A DNA stretch of 26,861 nucleotides from CAZCFB01 sp964511535 (GTDB lineage: Bacteria > Myxococcota_A > Polyangia > GCA-2747355 > CAZCFB01). The position numbers were made by a program, and so were the translations under genes. The notes beneath the pieces are model-generated. The model was given only the letters and a program-made list of their open reading frames with translations, did not search any database and was not told the DNA's origin. Shown one piece after another: positions 1-8,758 of this stretch (position 1 is its first letter; each line of letters starts with the position of its first letter). Location of the stretch: the NCBI GenBank assembly GCA_964511535.1, contig CAZEFW010000134.1, forward strand, positions 1 to 26,861. The letters are read 5' to 3'.

Positions 1-1918
1 TGTACTCGCTCATGTCGATGCGCGTCATGTTGCGCTCGTCGTCGAACAGGAACTCGGCCAACGCCCGGGCCAGCTCGGTCTTGCCCACCCCGGTGGGCCC
101 GAGGAACAGGAACGACCCGATGGGCCGGTTCGGGTCCTTGAGGCCGGCGCGGGAGGTGCGGATGGCGCGGGCCACCCGGCTCACCGCCTCGGCCTGCCCC
201 ACCAGCCGCCCGCGCACCCGCTGCTCCATGTTCAGCAGCCGCTCGCCCTCGCCCTCGAGCATGCGGGAGACCGGGATGCCGGTCCAGCGAGCCACCACGG
301 CGGCGATGTCTTCGTCGGTGACCTCCTCGCGGACGAAGCTGCCGCGCTCCTGGCTCTGCTGCAGCGCCGCCTGGTTCGCCTCCATCTCCCGCTGAAGCTG
401 GGGGATCTCGCCGTAGGTCAGCTCCGCCGCCCGCTGCAGGTCGCCCTGGCGCTGCGCCCGCTCCACCTCGGTCTTCAGCTCGTCCTGCTGCTCGGCCATC
501 TGCTTGCTCTGCAGCACCAGGTCCCGCTGCTCCTCGTAGCGGCCCCGCTTCCCGATCACCTCCTCCTCCAGTCCGGCGATCTCTCCGGCCAGCTCCCTGG
601 CCCGCGCGCGGGCCTCCCTGCCCTTCTCCATCTTCATCGCCTGCTGCTCGATCTGCAGCCGCGTGATGGCGCGCTCCAGGTCGTCGATCTCCGCCGGCAC
701 GCTCTCGATCTCCATCTTGAGCCGGCTGGCCGCCTCGTCCACCAGGTCGATGGCCTTGTCAGGCAGGAACCGGTCGGCGATGTAGCGGTGGGAGAGCCGC
801 GCCGCGGACACCAGCGCGGCGTCCTGAATCCGGATGCCGTGGTGCACCTCGTACTTCTCCTTCAGGCCGCGCAGGATGGCCACGGTGTCCTCCACGTCGG
901 GCTCGCCGACGTACACCGGCTGGAAGCGCCGCTCCAGCGCCTTGTCCTGCTCCACATGCTTGCGGTACTCGTCCAGGGTGGTGGCCCCGATGCAGCGCAG
1001 CTGCCCCCGGGCCAGGGCCGGCTTGAGCATGTTGGCAGCGTCCTGGGCCCCCTCCGCCGCCCCGGCCCCCACCAGGGTGTGCAGCTCGTCGATGAAGAGC
1101 ATCACCTGCCCGTCGGCGGCGGTGACCTCCTTGAGCACCGCCTTCATGCGGTCCTCGAACTCCCCGCGGTACTTGGTGCCTGCCACCATGGCGCCCAGGT
1201 CCAGCGAGAGCAGGCGGCGGTCGCGCAGGCTGTCTGGCACATCGCCCGAGGCGATGCGCTGGGCGATGCCTTCCACGATGGCGGTCTTGCCCACCCCTGG
1301 CTCGCCGATGAGCACCGGGTTGTTCTTGGTGCGCCGGGAGAGCACCTGCATGGTGCGCCGGATCTCCTCGTTGCGGCCGATGACCGGGTCGAGCTTTCCC
1401 TTGCTGGCCATGGCGGTCAGGTCGCTGCAGTACCGTTCGAGAGACTGGAACTTGCCCTCGGGATCGGGATCGCTCACGCGCTGGTTTCCCCGGATCTCCA
1501 CCAGGGCCTGCTGCAGGCTGTCGGTGGTGGCGCCCCGGGCCTGAAGCAGGCCGTGGGCCTTGCACCCCTCGATGGCTGCCATGGCCAGCAGGAAGTGCTC
1601 GGTGGAGACATAGTCGTCCTTGAGCCGGTCGGCCTGAGCGAAGGCGCCGTCGAGGACCTCCTTGAGTTCCCGGCCGACGTAGTTCTCGCCCCCCTGGACC
1701 CGGGGGACCTCACCCAGCGCGCACTCCAGATCGCGCCCGAGGATCCCGAGGTCGATGCCGGTCTTCTGCAATACCACGGGCACGAGCCCATCCCTCTGTC
1801 CGGCCAGTGCTGCCAACAGGTGCAGGCTGGAGACCTCCTGGTGTGCGGCCTGCCGAGCGGTCGACTCTGCCGCCGCGAGGGCCTCGCGAGACTTGACGGT
1901 AAGGCGTTCGAGGTTCAT
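1..1918 (-). CDS. clpB: ClpB AAA+ disaggregase, 3' part beyond the window
   Basis: ATP-dependent cytoplasmic chaperone that pulls proteins out of aggregates together with DnaK. The visible 639 codons (family usually about 860 residues) begin MNLERLTVKSREAL, the typical double-Clp N domain. NBD1 has Walker A GEPGVGKT (residues 205-212) and Walker B LFIDELHT (about 272). A charged middle coiled-coil region follows at about 400-530, which distinguishes ClpB from ClpA and ClpC. NBD2 starts with GPTGVGKT (607-614) and reads into RIDMSEY at the window edge, so the C-terminal third lies outside. The ATG at 1918 is preceded by a strong AAAGGAGAT ribosome site. The gene is divergent from the cNMP-binding gene at 2141. 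I found no CIRCE element or clear sigma-32 promoter in the 222-bp gap. The identification is very secure. Confidence 0.97.
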   Translation of the reverse strand, partial: MNLERLTVKSREALAAAESTARQAAHQEVSSLHLLAALAGQRDGLVPVVLQKTGIDLGILGRDLECALGEVPRVQGGENYVGRELKEVLDGAFAQADRLKDDYVSTEHFLLAMAAIEGCKAHGLLQARGATTDSLQQALVEIRGNQRVSDPDPEGKFQSLERYCSDLTAMASKGKLDPVIGRNEEIRRTMQVLSRRTKNNPVLIGEPGVGKTAIVEGIAQRIASGDVPDSLRDRRLLSLDLGAMVAGTKYRGEFEDRMKAVLKEVTAADGQVMLFIDELHTLVGAGAAEGAQDAANMLKPALARGQLRCIGATTLDEYRKHVEQDKALERRFQPVYVGEPDVEDTVAILRGLKEKYEVHHGIRIQDAALVSAARLSHRYIADRFLPDKAIDLVDEAASRLKMEIESVPAEIDDLERAITRLQIEQQAMKMEKGREARARARELAGEIAGLEEEVIGKRGRYEEQRDLVLQSKQMAEQQDELKTEVERAQRQGDLQRAAELTYGEIPQLQREMEANQAALQQSQERGSFVREEVTDEDIAAVVARWTGIPVSRMLEGEGERLLNMEQRVRGRLVGQAEAVSRVARAIRTSRAGLKDPNRPIGSFLFLGPTGVGKTELARALAEFLFDDERNMTRIDMSEY

Positions 1919-2140
1919 CGCACATCTCCTTTCTGGCTCACTTCAGCCAGACGGCCGGCCTTGGAAAATGAACAGGTATCAAACCGGATTTACTGCCGAT
2001 TTTTCCGTTCGAGCCCTATCAAGGTAAGGCTTGATGAAGGTGTGTCAAGGTGTCTCACCTGTGGAAAAATGGTGCGAAGCGTTTGCGCAGATCCTGCGCG
2101 GCGGTAAAAATACCGCCCAGGCACCAGGCAGGGTAAGGAC
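1919..2140. promoter_or_regulatory. Divergent intergenic region between clpB and the cNMP-binding gene
   Basis: This gap must hold the promoters of two divergent genes. Two inverted repeats can be seen. One is AGGTG-TCT-CACCT at 2048-2060. The other is the 7-bp perfect palindrome GGCGGTA-AAAA-TACCGCC at 2100-2117. A weak rightward promoter, TTGCGC (2083-2088), 16 bp, TAAAAA (2105-2110), would place the second palindrome over its -10 box, as an operator would lie. The promoter call is an inference from weak matches; the palindromes are seen directly. Confidence 0.4.
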
Positions 2141-3961
2141 ATGGAAAACCCGAGGCACCTTCAAGCGCGAGCTGATCGTAACTTCGGCGAAAAAAGGTAC
2201 GACCGTGCGGCGAAGCTCTACGGTCGCCTTTGCCGAATGGGCCAGGCGAAGCCCCACTGGCTACAGCGGCTCGGCGAATCTCGCCAGCGAACCGGGGACA
2301 ACCGCGGCGCCGTGCTCGCCTACCGGCAGGCCGCCATGGCCTACGCCAGGGAAGGCCAGCCGCTCAAGGCCGTGGCGCTGTGCAAGCTGGCGCTGAAGTT
2401 CGCCCCGGGCGACCCGGAGACCAACAGCCTGCTCTCGCGGCTCATCGCCCGCCCGGACGAATTCCGTCAGGCCAGGGAGCCGGCCAGCATCTGGGACGAG
2501 CAGCAGCCGACACCACCAGGCGCGGGCCAGGCGACGATCCCGATTCAGCCTGACGCGCCGGCCGCACCTGCGCCGCTCATTCCACCCGGCGAGGCCGCGG
2601 TCTCCTTCCGCTCGGACGACAGGACCGGGCCGCCCATCCCGGCGTCGACCGTGCCCATGTCCTTCGACGGGAACATGCAGTCGCCCGCGGGCGAGGCGGT
2701 CTTCTCCTTCGAAGACCTCCCGACGGACAGGCCACCGCAGCCGCCCGCCCTGCAGCCCGCAGCCCCGCAGCCGCCCGCCCGGCAGCCCGCAGCTTCGCAG
2801 CCGCCCGATCCGCAGCCACAATTCCATCACAGGGAGGTGCCGGACTGGCTCCAGACTGGACCGGTTCAGCCGGTCCAGCCAGCCACGGCCCCGCCTCCCA
2901 GGAAGCCCAGGCCACCGGCGGAGCCCACCAGAGGAGACGTGAGCGCCCCGGCCATCCAGGCGCTCGAGCCGCTGGTGCCGCTGGAGGAGATCAAGCTGCG
3001 CGAGGTCATCGTGGACGCCGAGGAGGTGGCCGTGGAGGAGGAGCCGAATCAACGCTCCGGCGTGTTCAACATCCCGATCCCGGACCGCCAGACCGGCCGC
3101 TACCCGGCGGCCACCGAGCAGCCTGACGAGCTGGACAGCCTGCTGCGCAACATGCCCCGGATCCCGCTGTTCTCGTCGCTGTCGCCCGAGGCGCTGCTGT
3201 CGCTGGTGAAGCGCGCCCAGCTCAAGGCGTTCTACGCCGGGGAGGTGATCTACAGCCAGGGCGAGCAGGGCGACTCCATGTACATCCTCGTCCAGGGGGA
3301 GGTGCAGGTCTCTCACTCGGAGCGGGGCGTGACCAAGGGGCTCGGCGTGCTTCGTGAGGGCTCCTTCTTCGGGGAGGTGGCGCTCATCACCGCCAGCGAG
3401 CGCATGTTCACCGTCTCGGCGTGCAGCGATGTGATGGCCCTGGTGATCTCCCGGCACCTGGCCTCGGAGCTGGTGCGCCGGCACCCGCCGGTGCTCAAGG
3501 TGTTGCTGCGCTTCATGCGCGACCGCCTGGCCAGCACCGTCGCCGAGACCCACGAGCTGTTCGTACCGTTTACCCGCGATGAGCGCCACCAGCTGATCAA
3601 GAAGTTCCGCTTCCTCGAGGCCCAGCGTGGGTCACAGCTGCTGGTGCAGGGCAAGCACTCCAACGGGATGCACATCCTGCTGGCGGGGCGCGCGGAGGTG
3701 ATGCGGGGCGTGGAGGTTGTGCGCAAGCTGCAACCGGGGGACATCTTCGGCAAGACCTCCATCCTGGCCAACATGCCGTCGCTGAACAACGTGCTGGCGG
3801 TGACCAAGTGCTGGATGCTGCGGCTCGACCGCGCCACCCTCAAGGACATCATCATGGCCCACCCCAAGGTGCTGTCCGCCCTGGGCAAGATCGGCATGAC
3901 CGCCACCCATCGCCCCTTCACCGGGGGCGCCGAACCTCCCGAGCGGCTGAAGATCGTTTAG
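2141..3961 (+). CDS. TPR protein with two cyclic-nucleotide-binding-type domains
   Basis: A 606-residue, probably cytoplasmic protein with no signal peptide. Residues 9-97 form TPR-like helical repeats (RYDRAAKLYGRL, AVALCKLALKFAPGDPE). Residues about 105-320 are a Pro/Ala/Gln-rich linker with repeated PQPPA(R/L)QPAA. Two CAP/cNMP-type beta-barrels follow, at about 335-455 and 465-590. The first keeps the phosphate-binding cassette pattern FGEVAL-x5-R-x2-TV (about 409-422). The second reads FGKTSIL with SLNNVLAV, so the cassette Glu and Arg are replaced and it probably does not bind cNMP in the usual way. There is no C-terminal DNA-binding helix-turn-helix, so it is a sensor or scaffold rather than a Crp-type regulator. 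The ATG at 2141 follows AGGGTAAGGAC. The stop lies 19 bp from the convergent beta-helix gene. Confidence 0.85.
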   Translation: MENPRHLQARADRNFGEKRYDRAAKLYGRLCRMGQAKPHWLQRLGESRQRTGDNRGAVLAYRQAAMAYAREGQPLKAVALCKLALKFAPGDPETNSLLSRLIARPDEFRQAREPASIWDEQQPTPPGAGQATIPIQPDAPAAPAPLIPPGEAAVSFRSDDRTGPPIPASTVPMSFDGNMQSPAGEAVFSFEDLPTDRPPQPPALQPAAPQPPARQPAASQPPDPQPQFHHREVPDWLQTGPVQPVQPATAPPPRKPRPPAEPTRGDVSAPAIQALEPLVPLEEIKLREVIVDAEEVAVEEEPNQRSGVFNIPIPDRQTGRYPAATEQPDELDSLLRNMPRIPLFSSLSPEALLSLVKRAQLKAFYAGEVIYSQGEQGDSMYILVQGEVQVSHSERGVTKGLGVLREGSFFGEVALITASERMFTVSACSDVMALVISRHLASELVRRHPPVLKVLLRFMRDRLASTVAETHELFVPFTRDERHQLIKKFRFLEAQRGSQLLVQGKHSNGMHILLAGRAEVMRGVEVVRKLQPGDIFGKTSILANMPSLNNVLAVTKCWMLRLDRATLKDIIMAHPKVLSALGKIGMTATHRPFTGGAEPPERLKIV

Positions 3962-3980
3962 CCGACTCCCTGGTACAGGA

Positions 3981-5228
3981 TCAGCTGGTGCACGGCTTGG
4001 CGGTGTATTTGTTGCCCGAGGTGTACAGGCGCTTTGCGCCCGCCTTTGGCGGCGAGCAGCCCTTGGCCTTGTCACCCTGAAAGTATTTGAACGTACCGAG
4101 CTTGGCGCAGGCGTATGTGCCGTCGAGCAGGTTGTCCCTGAACTGGTTCTCCCAGGACGCGCACTCCGGCCCCTTCTTTGTGCAGTTGGTGTAGATGTCG
4201 TGGTTGCAGTACCAGTCGGTGTAGCCGGCGTAGATGCCGCTCTTGATGAACTTGTTCTCGTTGATGATGTTGTAGTTCGAGAAGTCCCGGAGCCGCACCG
4301 GGTCGCCGGAGTTGTTCTTGAACCGGTTGCGCAGGATCTTGTTGCGGTCCGACAGGTGCGCGGCGTAGATGGCGTGCAGCAGGCCAGCGCTGGACTTGTT
4401 GATGATGTCCACGAAGTGGTTGTTGGCGATGAGGTTGTCGTCGGAGTTGACCAGCCGCACCGCCGCCGTGGAGGGGTTGAGCTTCGGGTTGAAGACGTTG
4501 CCGATGTTGGCGAAGTAGCAGCCGTAGATCCGGTTGTGGCTGTTGGAGGTGTTGGCGGCGTTCCGGTCCCCGTTGAGGCTGATCGCGGTGTGGTAGTTCT
4601 GCACCTGGATGTAGTCGAAGTGCAGGTTCGTCTTCTGCCCCTTGCTGTGCTTGAGGATCAGCCAGGTGCCGCCGGGGCAGCTGCCCGGGGCGATGCAGCC
4701 GTCGAACACCGGGCGGGTCTTGCCGCCGCCCTGGGGCATGAAGCGGATCTTGTGCGCCGGCATGGTGTGGGTCCAGACCACCTTCTGTCCGCGGTACGTC
4801 CCGGGGGCGATGTGAATCTGGACCTCCCGGTGCGTCTTCATGGCGGCGATGAGCTGCTGGGCGCGGCCGAGGGTCAGGATCGCCTTGGCCGGCGAGCTGC
4901 CGTCGTTGGCGTCTTTGCCGGCGGGGGCCATGTAGATCAGCAGCGGGGGCGGCTTGCCCGCGTCGGGCTTCGGCCCAGTCGCGTCATGTAGGGCCGCGTC
5001 GGGCGTCGACTTGCCCATGTCGGGTTTCGGCCCAGTCGCGTCATGTAGGGCCGCGTCGGGCTTCGGCCCAGTCGCGTCATGTAGGGACGCGTCGGGTTTC
5101 GACTTGCTCAGATCTGGTGCCGGCGCGGCGTCGTGCCGCGCGGGACCGTCCGGCGCAGGGGGCTGGATTGGATCACTGCATGTTGCCAGGGCCAGAGCCA
5201 GGAACAGGGCCGGGGATGGCCGCATCAT
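3981..5228 (-). CDS. Secreted lipoprotein with right-handed parallel beta-helix domain
   Basis: A 415-residue protein. It begins MMRPSPALFLALALATCSDP, a short hydrophobic signal with lipobox LATC, so it should be lipidated after export. A low-complexity Asp/Pro/Lys linker follows, with three or more HDATGPKPD repeats (about residues 40-90), then a YMAPAGKDANDGSS segment typical of the start of pectate-lyase-like beta-helix domains. The rest has regularly spaced Asn-rich rungs (NRIYGCYF, NLIANNHFVDI, NKILRNRFKNN, NIINENKF), as in right-handed beta-helices. Several Cys near the C-terminus may form disulfides. A polysaccharide-binding or lyase role is possible, but no catalytic set can be assigned. 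The ATG at 5228 overlaps the TGA of the upstream lipoprotein gene (ATGA), showing translational coupling; longer upstream reading would run through that gene. Confidence 0.85.
   Translation of the reverse strand: MMRPSPALFLALALATCSDPIQPPAPDGPARHDAAPAPDLSKSKPDASLHDATGPKPDAALHDATGPKPDMGKSTPDAALHDATGPKPDAGKPPPLLIYMAPAGKDANDGSSPAKAILTLGRAQQLIAAMKTHREVQIHIAPGTYRGQKVVWTHTMPAHKIRFMPQGGGKTRPVFDGCIAPGSCPGGTWLILKHSKGQKTNLHFDYIQVQNYHTAISLNGDRNAANTSNSHNRIYGCYFANIGNVFNPKLNPSTAAVRLVNSDDNLIANNHFVDIINKSSAGLLHAIYAAHLSDRNKILRNRFKNNSGDPVRLRDFSNYNIINENKFIKSGIYAGYTDWYCNHDIYTNCTKKGPECASWENQFRDNLLDGTYACAKLGTFKYFQGDKAKGCSPPKAGAKRLYTSGNKYTAKPCTS
4961..5100 (-). repeat. Intragenic tandem repeat encoding HDATGPKPD linker
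   Basis: Three near-identical copies of a roughly 36-bp unit containing TTCGGCCCAGTCGCGTCATG (plus-strand reading) lie in the linker of the beta-helix lipoprotein, near 4967, 5025 and 5060. The spacing is unequal because a GKSTPD-type spacer sits between two copies. Such DNA-level identity suggests recent expansion of the linker. Confidence 0.8.
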
Positions 5229-5860
5229 GTCCAGTTCGGGAACTTCGGCGCATCCGATACGATCACCTTCACCTTGCTGCAGTCCACCGGCTCGAGCAGG
5301 TCGAAGCTGCCGCTCTTGCCGGCCACCCTGGCGCAGCTGTAGCCGGCCTTGAACTTGGAGGACCACTTGTAGCCGCTGGTGACGTTCTTGACGTGGTACA
5401 CGATGGCGTGGGTCGGGGCGCTCCCCAGGAGCTTGACCTTGCCGGGCCCCGAGGAGCCGGACAGCTTGCCGTCAGCCACGACCACGCCGCTGCCCACCAT
5501 CATCAGCAGGGCCACGCCCACCTGCCCGTTGTTCAGCGCGCCCGCGGGCGGGGCCGCGGTGAACTTCATGGTGAAGTCCTTGCCGCTGGTGGTCGCCTCG
5601 CCCAGCTTCCAGCTGTAATCGGGGCTCGAGGCCGAGACCTGCCAGATCGCCATCACCTTGGCGCTGGCGGGCACGGTCTTTCCAGCGTCAGCCTCCACCG
5701 TGCCGGCCACGGTGAGGGTGTCAGCCCCACCGGCGCCGCCGTCCTTGACCGCGCCGGCGCCGTCCGGGGCGGATTTGTCGGTGTCGTCGGAGCAGGCCAG
5801 GCCGAGGATCAGCAACGCGGCGAGGCCGGTGAAGGTGATGAGCGAGCGAGTTGCGAGCAT
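5225..5860 (-). CDS. Lipoprotein of unknown function, upstream partner of the beta-helix lipoprotein
   Basis: A 211-residue protein that I do not recognise. It starts MLATRSLITFTGLAALLILGLACSDD, a signal peptide with lipobox LGLAC, followed by a short Asp/Gly/Ala linker. The remaining 160 residues look like a beta-sandwich: alternating hydrophobic strands such as TLTVAGTVEADAG, KVMAIWQVS, FTMKFTAAPP and VGVALLMMVGSGVVVADGKL. Two late Cys (YSCARV, VDCSKV) could form a disulfide. The ATG at 5860 is supported by GGAGG five bases upstream. It is first in a two-gene operon, and its TGA overlaps the start of the beta-helix lipoprotein, so the two are probably made together at the envelope. Confidence 0.8.
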   Translation of the reverse strand: MLATRSLITFTGLAALLILGLACSDDTDKSAPDGAGAVKDGGAGGADTLTVAGTVEADAGKTVPASAKVMAIWQVSASSPDYSWKLGEATTSGKDFTMKFTAAPPAGALNNGQVGVALLMMVGSGVVVADGKLSGSSGPGKVKLLGSAPTHAIVYHVKNVTSGYKWSSKFKAGYSCARVAGKSGSFDLLEPVDCSKVKVIVSDAPKFPNWT

Positions 5861-5988
5861 GAACGCCTCCAGGTGTTTGGGCCATGTTGCGCTGCTGGCC
5901 GCTGTGGATGTTGTGATCTTCGTCCCACAGGTTACACCCCACAACTTCTTTGTCCTGGAGCCGGCATCAGGATGCTACCTTTCAACCC

Positions 5989-8754
5989 ATGTTCAAACGC
6001 CCCGTCGTCGTGATCCTCGCGCTGCTGTGGTGCGCCTGCCCTGCACCCACCAAGCCTGCGCTGGAGACCTGCCCGCCCCTGCCCGACCGCAAGGCTGCCG
6101 CCACGGAGCCTGCTGCCGCGCTCAGGCCTGCGCCGCCCACCACCCTGTTTCAGGGCGCCACCGTGTGGACCGCAGCGGGTCAGGTGCTGCAAGGCGCCGA
6201 CGTCCTGGTCAGGGACGGCCGCATCGCAGAGGTGGGCCAGGGCCTCGAGGTCCCCGCTGGTGCCCTGGTGGTGCCCGGCAGCGGCAAGCACCTCACCCCC
6301 GGCCTCATCGATCCTCACAGCCACGTGGGCGTCTACTCGGCGCCCGGGCTGCTGGCCCACGCCGACGGCAACGAGATCGCCAAGCCGCTGTCCCCCGCCG
6401 TGCGCGCGGTGGACGCCCTGTGGCCCCAGGACCCGGCCCTGCCCCGCGCGCTGGCAGCGGGCGTGACGGCGCTGCACGTGATCCCCGGCTCTGGCAACCT
6501 CGTGGGGGGCGAGGGCGTTGTGATCCGCCCGCTGCCGGGGCGGGCGGCGCAGGACCTGCGGCTGGCCGACGCGCCGCGCACCCTGAAGATGGCGTGCGGT
6601 GAGAACCCGAAGCGGATCTACGCGGACAAGGGCGGCCCCTTCTCTCGCATGGGCAACGTGGCGCGGGTGCGCCAGGCCTTCATCAAGGCGCGGGAGTACA
6701 GGCGGAAGTGGGCGCGGCACGAGGACACGCTGAAGAAGTGGACAGAGGAGCGGGAGAAGCGCTGCAGCGGCGAGCCCACGGGCAAGCCCGCCTGGGCCCG
6801 CCAGGACTTCCCCCCCGCCCCGCCCGAGCGCGACCTGGCCATGGAGACCCTGGCCGCGGTGCTGGACGGGACGGTGCGGGTTCACATGCACTGCTACCGC
6901 GCCGACGAGATGGCGCTCATGCTGCGGCTGGCGCGCGAGCTCGGCTTCACCATCGGCGCGTTCCACCACGCCGTGGAGGCGTACAAGGTGCGAGACCTGT
7001 TGGCGCAGGCCGGCACCGGCGCCGTGGTCTGGATCAACTGGTGGGGCTACAAGGCCGAGATGCTCGACGCCATCCCCGAGAACGCGGCGCTGCTCGGCGC
7101 CGCCGGCGCCACGGCCGCCCTGCACTCCGACTCGCCGCTGGTGGTCCAGCGCATGCACCACGAGGCCGCCCAGGCGTACTTCCGGGGGCAGGATGCTGGC
7201 ATCCCGATCACCGAGGATCAGGCCATCCGGCTGATCACCGCGGGGCCCGCCAAGCTGCTCGGGATCCTGGATCGCACCGGCACCATCGAGAAGGGCAAGC
7301 TGGCGGATCTGGTGCTGTGGGACGGCCACCCGTTCAGCGTGTTCACCCGCACGGACCGGGTGATGGTGGAGGGCAGGCTGCTGTTCGACCGCAGCGCCGA
7401 CGCCACCCCGAGGGCCACCGACTTCGAGCTCGGCATGGTGCCGCGCCCCGCGCCCATGCCCGCCACGAAAAAGACCGCAGCCCCGAAGCTGCCCGCCGGC
7501 TGGCCGGCCAGGGCGCCGAGGCTCGGCGGCGGGGGCAAGCAGGGCCCGCGTGAGGTGAAGGCCACCGTGATCCGGGGGGCCACGGTCCACACCATGACCG
7601 GCCCTCCCATCGAGGACGGCGCGGTGGTGATGGTGAACGGGCGGATCACCGCCGTGGGCTCCGCCGCTGCCAACGCCCCGGCGGGGGCCCGGTTCATCAA
7701 CGGCAGCGGCATGGTGCTGACCCCCGGACTGGTGGCGGCCGAGACCACCCTCGGCATGGTGGAGATCAACCTGGAGAAGTCGGCCAGGGACCACCGGCCC
7801 GACGGCAAGGGGCTGCCCCTGGTGCGGGCCGACCTGCGCGCCTGGGAGGCGCTCAACCCGGCCAGCGCCGCCATCCTCATCACCCGCCGGGCGGGGTTTA
7901 CCTCCGCCATCATCCGCCCCGCCGGCGGCCTGGTGAGCGGCCAGTCAGCCGCCTTCGACCTGGCCGGGCTGCGCGCACCGGAGAACCGGCTCACCGGCCC
8001 GACCGCTGTGCACGTGGCCCTCGGCACACGCGGCGGAAACCGCGCCGGGGGGTCCCGGGCGCTGGCCCTGATGCGCCTGCGCCGGCTGCTGCAGGACGCC
8101 CGGGCGCTGAAGAGGTTGCGCAAGGAGACTGACGCGCGCAAGGTGCTCGACCTGTCGGCGCCGCTGAACCAGGTGCGCCCCATGGTCCCCGTGGTCGAGG
8201 GCAAGGTGCCGCTGGTGGTGACAGTGGACCGGGCCGCGGACATCCTGGCCGTGCTCAGGCTGGCGGCGACCCAGAAGGTGCGGGTGGCGCTGGAGGGCGC
8301 CGCGGAGGGGTGGAAGGTGGCCGACGACATCGCCCGGGCGGGCGCGCCGGTGCTGGTGCGCGTGGACCGGAACCTGCCCGCCTCTTTCGACGCCCTCGGG
8401 GCGCGCTATGACAACGCCGCCCGGCTGCACGCCGCCGGCGTGGTGGTGGGCATCAGCGCCGGCGGCTCCGCGCACAACGTGCGCTTCCTGCGCCAGGCCG
8501 CCGGCCTGGCAGCCGCCTGGGGGCTGCCCCGGCGCGCTGCCCTGGCAGCCATCTCCCGCGTACCGGCGGCAATCTTCGGCCTGGGAGACAGGGGCGTGAT
8601 CCGCCCCGGCGCGCTGGCGAACATCGCGGTCTGGACCGGGGACCCGCTGGAGCTGTCGACCCGGGTCAGGCAGCTCTACATCGGCGGACAGGAGGTGGAC
8701 CTCGCCACCCGCCAGACAGCGCTGCGGGACCGCTACCTCAAGCTCGGCGACTGA
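5989..8754 (+). CDS. Fused tandem amidohydrolase (active half plus degenerate half), exported
   Basis: A 921-residue protein. It opens with MFKRPVVVILALLWCACPAP, a signal peptide with a plausible lipobox. Residues about 45-480 are an amidohydrolase-superfamily domain of the imidazolonepropionase-like type: beta-sandwich entry TLFQGATVWTAAG, metal motif DPHSHVG (His110, His112), HMHCYRADE (His299, His301), FHHAV (His326-327) and HSDSP (His379, Asp381), ending in GKLADLVLWDG. Residues about 525-921 repeat the fold (ATVIRGATVHTMTG to GALANIAVWTG), but the metal site is lost: TPGLVAAETTLG replaces the HxH region, and GISAGGSAHN stands where the late Asp is expected. The second half is therefore probably structural. 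Substrate unknown. The start at 5989 is chosen because the signal peptide begins there; the ribosome site is weak. It ends 4 bp from a convergent gene. Confidence 0.9.
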   Translation: MFKRPVVVILALLWCACPAPTKPALETCPPLPDRKAAATEPAAALRPAPPTTLFQGATVWTAAGQVLQGADVLVRDGRIAEVGQGLEVPAGALVVPGSGKHLTPGLIDPHSHVGVYSAPGLLAHADGNEIAKPLSPAVRAVDALWPQDPALPRALAAGVTALHVIPGSGNLVGGEGVVIRPLPGRAAQDLRLADAPRTLKMACGENPKRIYADKGGPFSRMGNVARVRQAFIKAREYRRKWARHEDTLKKWTEEREKRCSGEPTGKPAWARQDFPPAPPERDLAMETLAAVLDGTVRVHMHCYRADEMALMLRLARELGFTIGAFHHAVEAYKVRDLLAQAGTGAVVWINWWGYKAEMLDAIPENAALLGAAGATAALHSDSPLVVQRMHHEAAQAYFRGQDAGIPITEDQAIRLITAGPAKLLGILDRTGTIEKGKLADLVLWDGHPFSVFTRTDRVMVEGRLLFDRSADATPRATDFELGMVPRPAPMPATKKTAAPKLPAGWPARAPRLGGGGKQGPREVKATVIRGATVHTMTGPPIEDGAVVMVNGRITAVGSAAANAPAGARFINGSGMVLTPGLVAAETTLGMVEINLEKSARDHRPDGKGLPLVRADLRAWEALNPASAAILITRRAGFTSAIIRPAGGLVSGQSAAFDLAGLRAPENRLTGPTAVHVALGTRGGNRAGGSRALALMRLRRLLQDARALKRLRKETDARKVLDLSAPLNQVRPMVPVVEGKVPLVVTVDRAADILAVLRLAATQKVRVALEGAAEGWKVADDIARAGAPVLVRVDRNLPASFDALGARYDNAARLHAAGVVVGISAGGSAHNVRFLRQAAGLAAAWGLPRRAALAAISRVPAAIFGLGDRGVIRPGALANIAVWTGDPLELSTRVRQLYIGGQEVDLATRQTALRDRYLKLGD

Positions 8755-8758
8755 AGCT

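Noticed and set aside
1919..2060. CIRCE element or sigma-32 promoter for clpB
   Set aside because: No TTAGCACTC-N9-GAGTGCTAA is present. The only CTTGA-type -35 candidates lack a CCCCAT-like -10 at the correct distance.
788..2107. Plus-strand open frame of 439 codons across clpB
   Set aside because: It is fully antisense to an unmistakable ClpB coding region; its protein is composition-driven and matches no family.
2261..3589. Minus-strand open frame of 442 codons
   Set aside because: Antisense to the cNMP-fold gene, with Arg/Gly-rich sequence lacking domain patterns.
5932..7794. Minus-strand open frame of 620 codons
   Set aside because: It lies opposite the amidohydrolase gene, whose motifs are clear; high GC produces long shadow frames.
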